Assembly (NCBI GenBank): GCA_015183035.1
Contig: JACZZP010000020.1
Location: 620,001-684,000, forward strand
DNA from: Meloidogyne chitwoodi
Lineage: Eukaryota > Nematoda > Chromadorea > Rhabditida > Meloidogynidae
Reading direction: 5' to 3'
Length of the DNA stretch: 64,000 nt
A program made the position numbers and the translations under genes. The notes beneath the pieces were generated by a model. The model ran no database searches. It worked only from the letters and a program-made list of their open reading frames with translations, and was not told the origin of the DNA. The stretch's first letter is position 1. Each line of letters begins with the position of its first letter. Positions 23,902 to 35,400 of the stretch are shown piece by piece.

Positions 23902-24698
23902 TTTTAAATTTTTAATTTTATTAAATTATAATTAATGATTTATTTGTAAAATTATTCGATTTAAATATGGCCAAAATTTATTAAAAAAAAGTTTCCACGT
24001 ATTCCACGAGATAAAAAATAAAAGAAGCTTTGTTGAATGGTTGAACATTAATTTAAATTTAAAAATTAATTTTAAATTAATTTTAAATTAATTTAAACAT
24101 GAGTTTTTAAAATATTTAGTACGTGGAATTTATTAACTATTATTAAGAAGAGAATATCCGATTATTTTTTATAAAATTCTTTCTCTCAAAGCCACATATA
24201 TGTTCATCCGTTATTGTATAAAAAAATAAATATTTTTTTTGCCTAACAAATTTTTTTAAAAAATTTTTTGTTTGTTTAACTGATTTTTTTTTTAATTTTA
24301 AACGTTTTTTTAAAAAAAAAAGTTACGCATATTAAACAACGTATGAATTAAATTTAAAAAAAGCTTTGTTCATTGGAATATTTGAATTAAATAAAAAATT
24401 AAAAAAAAATTAAATTTTAATTACTTAAATTTTTACATCAATTAATATTTATTTAACTCTATTACTACCACAAAAAAAATCCACGTTGAAATTAAAATAT
24501 AAAATTCAATATCTAATTTGACTAAAAAATTTAACAAACTTTTTTTTTAATTATTCAAGTAATAATTTCAAAAATTATTATTCAATATCATATGACAATT
24601 ATTTAAACGTGCGTAATCTTCAATATATAAATAACTTTAATTTACAATTAAACTCATTCATTCAAATAAATAAACTAAAAAAAATTTAGTTTAAAAAA
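23902..24698. promoter_or_regulatory. Bidirectional 5' region of the expansin-like pair
   Basis: The two paralogues diverge from this 800-bp AT-rich region. A TATA-like ATATATAAATAACTTT lies at about 24620, some 75 bases before the ATG at 24699, followed by AACTCATTCATTCAAATAAA as a plausible start region. No matching TATA signal is obvious for the minus gene. Regulatory role is inference. Confidence 0.35.
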
Positions 24699-25473
24699 AT
24701 GTTTAAAAAATTATTTATATTAGCTTTCCTTTCAATTTTTATTTCAATAATAAAATTATCTAATTCTACCAAATGTGTTGTGCCAGCATCCGCAAATGTC
24801 CCTGTCTCTAAAAAGGGCACAATCGCCTTTCAAGAAAGTCAAATATGTCCACCAGGTTGTACAGATTGTGTTGTTCGTCCATTATATACACCCCAACAAA
24901 CTAATTTAACAAAAGCCAGTTGTGGATCATTTGATAAATACAAAAATAAACCAATAACAAATGGACGTTTTGTACATCATAGATATACTGAAGCAGAAAA
25001 AGCAATGGATAGATATAATGGTCAATGTGGTCTTGGAGTATATTATGTTTGTTTTTTTTTTAATTTTTTTAAATAAAAAAATTAAAAAAAAAATCTTTTA
25101 AGGCAATGCATGCCGCTGTTGGCTCAGCTTTGTTTTCAGATAAAAGTTTATATAATTCAAATAAACAAAGATGGGTATGTTCAAACGTAAAAGATCTTCC
25201 AGGAGGTAAAGTTGCTTATATTCTTAATGATGACGTTTGCGTAAATAAATGTGTTAAAATTGAATGTCCAACAACTGGAAAGACGTAAATTTTTTTAAAA
25301 AAATTTTTAATTTTTTAAAAAATTTTAGACTTACAATTCCAATAATGGACGAAACTGATTATCTCAAATATAATGAACTTGATGTAACTGGGGAGGTACA
25401 GGATTATTTTGGATTTAAAGATACTTCTGGATGGGTAAAAGCTACAATTACTTATATGGATTGTCCCCAATAA
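24699..25473 (+). CDS. Secreted expansin-like (double-psi barrel) protein
   Basis: A second paralogue of the 22752-23901 gene. The signal peptide is MFKKLFILAFLSIFISIIKL, followed directly by the domain without the Asn-rich linker. Conserved blocks are VRPLYTPQQTNLTKAS, RYTEAEKAMDRYNGQCGLGV, AMHAAVGSALF, VCVNKCVKIECPTTGKT, LTIPIMDETDY, LDVTGEV and ATITYMDCPQ. Three exons join in phase: 24699 to about 25045, 25104-25287 and about 25330-25473. Identity between the copies is strong in the domain, especially the CVKIEC-LTIPIMDETD block across the same intron position, so they arose by duplication and inversion. It lacks the LDLSxxAF form found in the first copy (LDVTGEV instead). A secreted wall-active or effector role is inferred from the fold. 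Confidence 0.62.
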
Positions 25474-27012
<1,539 letters not shown>

Positions 27013-27545
27013 AAGTTTATTAAATTTAATAAGATTAAATACATAATATTGAAAATATAGGGGAAAATGTTTATAGAGGGTTTAGGGTTTTTTTGAACAT
27101 TTGGGATTAAATTCCTGATCTTTAACGAATTTTAACCATACCCTGAGTATTTAGGTTATATTAAACATTTTTATACTAACGATTACTTGTACAAAACAGT
27201 TATAAAATTGTCAAAAAAGTTGGTTCTTTGAAATTTTGTTTAATTAGCCTAAATTGGATTTTTAAAACCTATAAAGGTTCTTTTCATTTTTGCGGGAAAA
27301 TTTAAGCAAATTCTAATGCGCAAAACTTCCCTAAAAATATTCTACAAGAGTATTTCTTATCTTTTAGATTGTTTAAATATATTTCCGCTAAACCCTATAA
27401 TACAAGTGCTTTGTTTTTTATTTGATATTTTTGTCTAAATTAAAATAAATATTTGTATGATTGTTTATTTTATTTATTAATTATTTCTATTTTGATATTT
27501 TTCTTTTCATTTTTGACCAATTATCAATTTTAATATTTTTGTAGA
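27013..27545. other. Intercistronic region AK-MRPL54
   Basis: The 533-base gap holds no coding region. It ends TTTTTGTAG immediately before AATGG, so a trans-splice acceptor lies one base upstream of the next ATG, as in nematode operons. Spacing is long for SL2-type operons, so a separate promoter is also possible. Confidence 0.5.
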
Positions 27546-28640
27546 ATGGAATTTAATATTTTAAAAATTTATTCTCGTCTTGCTCGCTCAAATAAATTGC
27601 TTGGAATAATTAATAAACAACAAGGATTTGCTGCTGTCCAACCTAAACCTTTACCGAGAGCAAGAGGTTCTTCACTTCCATCAGATCAAGAAGAATCTTA
27701 TGTTGATAACGATGCTGAAAAATTATGCAAATATGCTTATGTAAATTACAAACTTGAAGGTTTATATTTTTAACTAGTTTTTGATTTTTTGGAAATAAAT
27801 TTGTGAAAATTTAATGAAGGGCATTCCGTTTTTTACCTTTAAAAAAATTTTTTCTGACATCAACTAACCTTTTTTTCAATTTTTAAGTTATTTTGATTTA
27901 TTAGGTCCAATTAACTTTAAAAAACCCCTGAGCGGGTTCGAACCCACAACCTCAAAATTTAACCAAAATAAATTTAAAATTCTTTTGTAGATGATAGTCC
28001 TGGGCCAGCAATTCGTCCAAACTCTGAATATCCTGATTGGATATTTAAATTGGATCTTGAACCATGCAAAGTATTTTTCTTTTTTTAATTACTTTATTTT
28101 AAGAAATTTAGGAATTGGAGGATATGGATCCAGAACGTGATGGCTGGAAATATTGGGAGAAATGGGAACAGCGTCGTCTTGACCAAATACATTTACATAA
28201 CAAATTGAGGTTTTTTTCAATTAAAAATATTATTTAAGTTAAACTAAACATTTTTTTGACGAATTTAAAAACGTTTTTTGATTAAAAAAATTAAAACCCT
28301 CAAACGGATTCGAACCTTCTCCCCCTTAAATTTTAAAAATTTATGTTTTTAACTAAATAAAAATTATGATTTAATTTAAAAATAATTTTAAGGACTCAAT
28401 TCTTCTGGTTACAAGATTCTCCTTCTGTTGATATGGTTTTGGCATATAGTAAATTTCGAGGAAAATATGCAAAATTCCATGTTGTCCCAAATACAACGCC
28501 AGTCTATCGGAAAAATACAAGAAGGCGAGAGTTCAATGTAAAATTTTATATTCTTATTTAATTTTTTTAAAATTCAATTTTAGAGTACTCGATGGACTAA
28601 TGTAGAAGAACCTGAAAATATACGCGAGAATAATGGCTAA
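27546..28640 (+). CDS. MRPL54: Mitochondrial ribosomal protein mL54
   Basis: A component of the mitochondrial large ribosomal subunit. Exon 1 encodes a basic N-terminus (LARSNKLLGIINKQQGF) that fits a mitochondrial targeting sequence. Later exons carry SEYPDWIFKLDLEP, ELEDMDPERDGWKYWEKWEQ and RRLDQIHLHNKLR, matching the conserved YPDWLW-L...LEDLDPE...YWR...R..IK..N core of L54. A C-terminal extension (TQFFWLQDSPSVDMVLAYSK onward) is not part of the usual short L54 and may be nematode-specific. The ATG lies one base after a TTTTTGTAG acceptor, which suggests trans-splicing. Two introns contain tRNA-like relics. Confidence 0.78.
27926..27965 (-). pseudogene. tRNA 3'-half-like relic in MRPL54 intron
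   Basis: On the minus strand the sequence GAGGTTGTGGGTTCGAACCC followed by GCTCAGGGG is a T arm with a perfect TTCGAA loop and part of an acceptor stem. No D arm or anticodon arm is present. Confidence 0.45.
28288..28325 (-). pseudogene. Second tRNA 3'-half-like relic in MRPL54
   Basis: A diverged version of 27926-27965 lies in a later intron of the same gene (AAACCCTCAAACGGATTCGA then ACCTTCTCCCC on the plus strand). The two look like copies of one short tRNA-derived repeat. Confidence 0.4.
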
Positions 28641-28786
28641 AAAATTATTTTAATTTTGTTGATTTTATTTTTAATTAAATGCTTTTATTTTTTTTTATTT
28701 TAACTTTTTTTTTAAGTGGTTGTGTTAACCAATTATTTTATATTATTCACTATTTTAATTAAATATTTTAAAAATATTAAGACATA

Positions 28787-31700
28787 ATGGAGGAAGAACA
28801 GCAAAAATTACAACAATTTATTGAAATGATTAATTTGCAAAAACTTGAGTGTTCTAAAAATGCATCAACTGATCAATTAATTATTTCACAACTTAAAGAA
28901 ATTGTCAAAATTTTTAAACAATTAAAAGGTTAACTTTAAAAATAATTTTTTATTTAAAAAAAATAGGCAGGGCAGTGGAATAATTGAAAACTTTATTATT
29001 TTTAATTTTACCTTTCCATTGTTTTATTATTAAATTATTTTTCAGACAAAAATGTCTTTATTAATTTGATTATTTCGTCGCTAAAAGGCCCACAATCTCC
29101 AACAATAAGGATTGAATTTACAAAGGTGATTTGTTTTTTCACAAAGGCTAAAGTAATTGGCATAAGCACTACAATGGATTTATTTGTTATTTTGTTGAAA
29201 TTTAAAGATAAAGCACTGAGGTTTTTTTTTAATTTAATTTTTTAAATGACTTAATAATTTATTTTCCAAGAACTTTAATTTTGCATGCCATCAATAAATT
29301 TGTTTCTTGTTGTAGAACTGTAAGGAAACGTACTAGTAAAAAGAAACGATTGGCTTTTAGTGTACAGGTTTAAAATTTTGAAATCTTTTTAAATTTTTAA
29401 CTTTAAAGGATTCCTCTCTTCTCAAACAAAAACTTTTTTGTATGCTTCAAAATGCTGAAAATGAGCCTATTTGTGCTAGAATTGCTCAAATGGTATTAAT
29501 TTATGCTTATCAAAAACAATTTTGGCAAACTGAAAAAGTGGTGAATATATTAGCAGATTGTGTATTTTTTGATCGTATACAGAGAATACAGGTTTTTTTT
29601 AATTTTAAAAATTATTTAAATATTAAAAAAATTATTGAAGGTATCAGCAATGCGTTTTTTCCTTGGGTCTAGTAAAAATGAGCAAGGAAATGGTGAGGAT
29701 AGTGATAGCAGTGATGACAGTGAAATTGGCACAAAAAATAAGTATTTATTTTTTATATTATTCTGATTTTTTCTGAGAAATTTTTCTGGCAAATTTTGGA
29801 TTTATTCTGATTTTTCTGAATTATTTTCTGATTTTTCTAAATTATTTTTTTCTAATAGATCACTTCGTGAATTAATGCAGCAACACAAATACACAAAAAA
29901 GACAAGAAAACGCAAAAAACAATTGGATGAAGCAAAGAAAAGAGAAGGACGAGAAAAAAGGACAAAAAAATCTAGTGATAAACTTACACGTTCTCAATGC
30001 AATTTAGAAGCAATTAGATCAATTTATGATCCACAAAAGTTTTCTGATCGTCTCTTTGGACTTTTGGCTGGACAAAAGAGGAATGAAAAATATGTTGTCA
30101 GGTTTCTATATTTTTTTGTTTTTTTTAATGTAATTTTTATTTGTTTTTTAAGTTTATTTGTTTTTATGTTTGTTTTTGTTGTTTTTTAGTTTATCTTTGT
30201 TTGTTTTGTATTTTAAGGAATTTTTTCCCTTTAATATTTTCATAGTATATATAGTACTAATACACAAAAAATAAGTTTGTCATCATGTGCCGCTATAGCT
30301 CAGCCGGTTAGAGCGTGGGTCTAATAAGCCCAAGGTCGCAGGTTCGATCCCTGCTAGCGGCATTTATTTTTGAATTGTTTCTTTTTTGTTGTTTTTTATT
30401 TTTTAAAATATCTTAGTAAATTATAAATTTATTTTGCAGACTTTTACAAATTTCTCTCTGTGCCAGAGTCATTGGAATCCATAAATTGCAAACTCTTGGC
30501 TTCTACTCATACTTGCATCGTTACTTACAACCCAAACAGAAAGAAGTTACTCGTCTATTATTATATGCAGCACAGGCATGTCATGAATTTGTGCCTTCTG
30601 ATCTTGTTGAACAATTGGTTTAATTTTATTTTTTAAATTTATTATTATTTTAAATTTTTTAGGTCCGAGTTATTGCTCAAAATTTTGTCACTGATCGCAA
30701 TTCAGACGAGGCAATAACTGTTGGATTAAATACTATTAGAGAGATTTATTCAAATTGTCCCGATGCTGCAAATGAAGGAATGGTTAGAGATTTGGCTGAG
30801 GTTTCATTTTTTAATTAATACTTTTGGAGCTTTACTCCACATAACTCTTTTAATTTTACACAATTAGTATAAACATACTCACAACAAAAATCTTTCTACA
30901 GCTGTCCATTCATTAATTGTACTTTTACGCGCTAAAAAGCCTCATTTATTGCATCATAAAGATAGAGGACGACCTCCACCGAAACAAAAACTTGTTGAAA
31001 ATGAAGAAGATGAGGAGATGGAGGAATCTGAGGACGATGATGAATTAATGGACAACAAGGTTTTTATTTTTAATTTGAATATATTATAGTTAGTTAATTA
31101 ATGGGGCAAATTTGCTTTGTTCCATTTTATGTGTAAAGCTACTTTAAAAAAATAACTTAAAATATAATCTAAAAGTTGAAAATTTGAGCAAAAATTCAAG
31201 AATGGAAATCACCCTGTTATAGTTAGGGTTTAAAATTTATTTTACTTCTTATTTTAATTCTTTTTTAATTTTCTAAATTTTAGTCAGAAGATGAAGATGA
31301 TGAAAATAATCAAATTGAACAAAAAAAAGATGAATCAACAACAATCGATGGTTTACCACGCTTAAAAGATATTGAACATTTCAGCAAAAAACGTAAACAA
31401 ACAAAAGAAGAAAGAATGGAACAAGTTCGTTTAGGAAGAGAAGATAGAAAAACAACTTATGCTAAACCGAAGAAAAGGGTAAAACTTGAATACATTAATT
31501 TAAATTTAACGGAATTATAAATGTTGTTGTGTTGGTGTAGTGGTATAGTTGTGGGTTTTGTGTGGTGAAGACATTGGTTCGATTCCTTCTTGTGTCATTT
31601 ATTTTTCCTTGTGTTTTGTAATTATTTTAAAATTATTTAGATAATTTTAAAATAATTTTAAAACTTTTAAAATTTTATTTTCAATTTTAAAAGTTAAATT

Positions 31701-31883
31701 TTAATTAAACAAAAATTTTTAAAGGGAGCTCATGTTGGTCGGACCAATCGAGAACTAGCAAAACGCAAAAACTTTAAAATGGTTCAGCACAAAATGCGAG
31801 GCAAAAATCGACAACGATCATTCCGAGATCGCCAGCAAAGTTTAAGGTTATATTTGTTGAGGCAACAAGGAAAGAAAGTTTAG
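28787..31883 (+). CDS. SDAD1: SDA1 homologue (60S ribosome assembly/export)
   Basis: SDA1 is a nucleolar protein needed for 60S subunit maturation and export. About 11 exons join in phase to roughly 590 residues. The N-terminal HEAT-like part has FINLIISSLKG and RIEFTKVICFF. A basic segment follows with KTRKRKKQLDEAKKREGREK. The diagnostic SDA1 core is RLFGLLAGQKRNEKYVVRLL, CARVIGIHKLQTLGFYSYLH, RYLQPKQKEVTRLLLYAAQA and NFVTDRNSDEAITVGLN. An acidic stretch (EDEEMEESEDDDELMD) and a very basic C-terminus (RGKNRQRSFRDRQQSLR) complete the family layout. The start at 28787 is the first Met. The gene begins 146 bases after MRPL54, consistent with an operon. A tRNA-Ile and a degenerate tRNA lie in introns on the same strand. 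Confidence 0.95.
29745..29858. repeat. TCTGATTTTT repeats in an SDA1 intron
   Basis: The intron contains five copies of TTCTGATTTTT(C). Its reverse complement, AAAAATCAGAA, is the unit of arrays at 37517-37800, 56590-56790 and 61330-61390. Confidence 0.6.
30289..30362 (+). tRNA. tRNA-Ile(AAU)
   Basis: Full cloverleaf: acceptor GCCGCTA/TAGCGGC with discriminator A, D arm GCTC AGCCGGTTA GAGC, anticodon arm TGGGT/CTAATAA/GCCCA with anticodon AAU, and T arm GCAGG TTCGATC CCTGC. It lies in an SDA1 intron on the same strand, with internal A and B boxes intact. Confidence 0.96.
31526..31597 (+). pseudogene. Degenerate tRNA-like sequence in SDA1 intron
   Basis: An A box-like TGGTGTAGTGGTATAGTT and a B box GGTTCGATTCC are spaced as in a tRNA, followed by a terminal TGTGTCA. 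The acceptor stem, anticodon stem and outer T-stem pairs do not form. Reads as a tRNA pseudogene of uncertain identity. Confidence 0.35.
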
Positions 31884-31962
31884 ATTTAAAGATATATTTT
31901 GTTATTTTTTGTTTGCTTTATATGTTTTAATAAAATACGGTAGTAATATATGAGTTAGCAAA

Positions 31963-32400
31963 GATAAAATCGATAAAATCAATATATCGATTTTATTGAT
32001 TTTTTAGAATTTATAATTTTTTAAAAAAATATTTCCAAGTCCAAAAAATCGATAAAATCAATATATCGATTTTATTGATTTTTTAGAATTTATAATTTTT
32101 TAAAAAAATATTTCCAAGTCCAAAAAATCGATAAAATCAATATATCGATTTTATTGATTTTTTAGAATTTATAATTTTTTAAAAAAATATTTCCAAGTCC
32201 AAAAAATCGATAAAATCAATATATCGATTTTATTGATTTTTAGAATTTATAATTTTTTAAAAAAATATTTCCAAGTCCAAAAAATCGATAAAATCAATAT
32301 ATCGATTTTATTGATTTTTTAGAATTTATAATTTTTTAAAAAAATATTTCCAAGTCCAAAAAATCGATAAAATCAATATATCGATTTTTTAGAATTAAAT
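31963..32400. repeat. 79-bp minisatellite
   Basis: Six tandem copies (starts near 31971, 32050, 32129, 32208, 32286 and 32365; period 79, once 78) of a unit containing AATCGATAAAATCAATATAT and CGATTTTATTGATTTT. Copies are almost identical, so the array is young or homogenised. It fills the space between the convergent SDA1 and Kv channel genes. Confidence 0.95.
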
Positions 32401-32485
32401 AAAATCTGAAACTATTTTATAGAATTTTTTATTCTCTACTAAATACAAAATAAAAATGGAATGTTTCAAAAAAATTAAATATTCT

Positions 32486-35400
32486 TTATACTCTATGTTC
32501 ACCACCACCACCATTAACTACTAAACCACCACTGGCTGTATTAGTTACATAATATTGTTGTCTAATTAATTTTTCTTCTCTTAGCCGAACTACTTGCATA
32601 AAATTATTTACCTAAAAGGAAAATAGAATAATTTTAACACTTTTTTTTAATTTATTTACCAAGATAGCTATGGGCAATGCTAATACTAAAACACCACAAG
32701 TGATTGCACCTCCACCAACAATCTTTCCAGCTTAAAAAAATTAATTTTAAAAAATTTATAATTTTTTAATTTTTAAAAATACAAGCTGTTTGAGGCACCC
32801 ATTTTGTTTGTGAAAAAAGGCACCTGAATATAAAAGTTAAATTATTAAATTAAATATCAAAATACATACCACCAAAAAGCTGCAGGAATAGAAGTAAATG
32901 TAGTGTTAGGCTCATCTTTCTCCATAAAATAAACAAGGGTAGAGAAGAATATAATTACTAAATTGTTTTTTGTAAGTAATAAAATTTATTTAAATGTTTA
33001 TATTCAAGTTTATTTTAAAGTTATATTCGTTTATTTTTATAGTTATATTCAAGTCTATTTAATGTTTATATTCAAGTTTATTTAATGTTATTTAAATGTT
33101 TATATTCAAGTTTATTTTAAAGTTATATTCGTTTATTTTTATAGTTATATTCAAGTCTATTTAATGTTTATATTCAAGTTTATTTAATGTTTAGATCCAA
33201 GTTTAATTAAGGTTCAGATCCAAGTTTATTTTATTGTTTATATTCAAGTTTAATTAATGTTTAGATCCAAGCTTATTTAAATGTTTATATTCAAGTTTAT
33301 TTTAATGTTTATATTCGTTTATTTAATTGTTTAGATCCAACTTTATTTTAATGTTTATATTCAAGTTTATTTAATGTTTTGATCGTTTATTTAATTTTAA
33401 ATATTTACCCACCTGTAAGCAATACAATAGCTACCATCTGCATTTGTTTTTTACTCCGTTGTAGAGTTAAAGCAAAATTAGCCAGACCTTTAGAAATAAT
33501 AAAAGGACATTTTTAAATATATTTTTAAAATATATACCAGGACTAAAACGGCCAAGTTTTGCAATTCTAACAACTCTGAGTACCCTAAGCAAGCGCACAG
33601 TCAGAAAGGCCCAACTGTTCGTTTAATAATTAAAATTGATATTTATTTAAAAATAAAAACCCACCGAACTTTTCGAATGTTATCTCCACGAATACCAATC
33701 TTTAAAAATTATTTTATTTATTCAACATTAAAAATCTTACAAAAATAAGTAAAAGTTCAAAAAGAAATGGAGCAATTGCAAGCAAATCTATTACATTAAG
33801 AAATTCTTTGACAAATTGTGACTAAAATTATTTAAATTTAAAAATTTAAAATAGAATTATGTTTTACCTTTATTGGAGCTACCCAAAATCGTAACAAATA
33901 TTCCATTGTAAAATACACAACTATAAAAATAATTTAATTGGTTTATTTTAATATTTCAAATTCAAGTTTATTTTATTTTTATATTCGTTATTTTTATAGT
34001 TATATTCAAGTTTATTTTTATATTTATATTCAAGTTTATTTTTATATTTATATTCAGGTTTATTTTTATAGTTATATTCAAGTTTATTTTTATATTTATA
34101 TTCAAGTTTATTTTTATAGTTAATTTGAAGTTTAATTAATATAAATATCAAATTACCGCATATATTCTCGACATAATTAAATACAGGATGTTCAACCATC
34201 TCTATACGATGTTCCTCCCCATCTTTTATTACCTTCATAAAATAATTTTACATAAATTATTTATTTAAATTTTTACCGTTGTTGTTGAAATGGTGAATCC
34301 ACTGACTTTTGGATATGTTGGATTTACTGCACCTCCAGTAGTGCTAAAAAATATTTTAATAATTATTTTAATAATTTTTAAATAATTTTAAAAATTAATT
34401 TACTGTGTATTGTGTTGATTTGAAGTATCTGGAACTTGAAATTCAGGCATACTTGCCAAAATAAGTGCTGTAATTGAAAGAACTACAAACGAAGTTGAAG
34501 TGATTTCAAAAAATTTCCACCATTTTGAGTTTGAATGGCCTTTGAAAAATAAGATAAAATATTTTAGAATAATAAAAAACCTTCAAGAATTAGCCAAAGT
34601 CGGCGACGAACTTTGGCACATCGAAGACCTATAAAATGATCCTTCTCCTGAAAAATTAAATTAATTTGAAAAATATTAATATTAAAATATACACACTCAA
34701 ATAATAAAATGTTAGAATATTTACAAGTTAATTTATATAAAAAAATATATTTTTAGGGGTATAAGTTAGAAAAAAATAAAAATAAAATATTTTAGGCAAG
34801 CAAGGGGTAATAAAAATATTTTTTTAGGAATTAAAAGAAAAATGTTTTAAAATAGCAAATTTTTAAATTGAGGGAACTAAAGAATGTTAGTAAGAGAGAA
34901 TAAAACTTTCTGGGTCCCAAGTCTTGCGCCTTAGAAAGCGGGGAAGTTCATCATCCTACGTTTTAAAAAATAATAAAATCTGTTAAAATAAAAAAAATAA
35001 TTTACTGGAGTGTCCAAATGATTCGTCTTTTTGTACAAATAGTACTGCGCAAAAGGAGAACAACATTGGTCAACTTTAGCTTTGGAAACAGACCAGAATC
35101 GAAGCTAAAAAAGGATAAAACAAAATTATAACAAAATTATAATTTATTTAAAATTAAAAACAATTATTCAGGTTCAATTTTATTTTAGTTAAAAACTTTA
35201 AAAAAATTACCTCAGCCATAAACTTGTCAAAACACAAATCTTTTGGCACATGTAATTTTCCAGAAGCATAAAAATCGTAAACAGGATCAAAATATCTATA
35301 ATATTATTTAAATTAAAACAAAAAATTGAAGTACCTAGGAACACGTTCAAAAAAGTATTCAGATTCATCTTCAAAATAGGCATCGGCCCATGCTCTTCTA

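Noticed and set aside
31963..32400. CRISPR-like array
   Set aside because: The 79-bp units are repeated in full without unique spacers; it is a eukaryotic minisatellite.
33938..34238. ORFs of 61 and 96 codons on both strands with repeated YIQVYF / EYKYKNKL
   Set aside because: They arise from the intronic minisatellite of the Kv gene; the unit length keeps frames open by chance.
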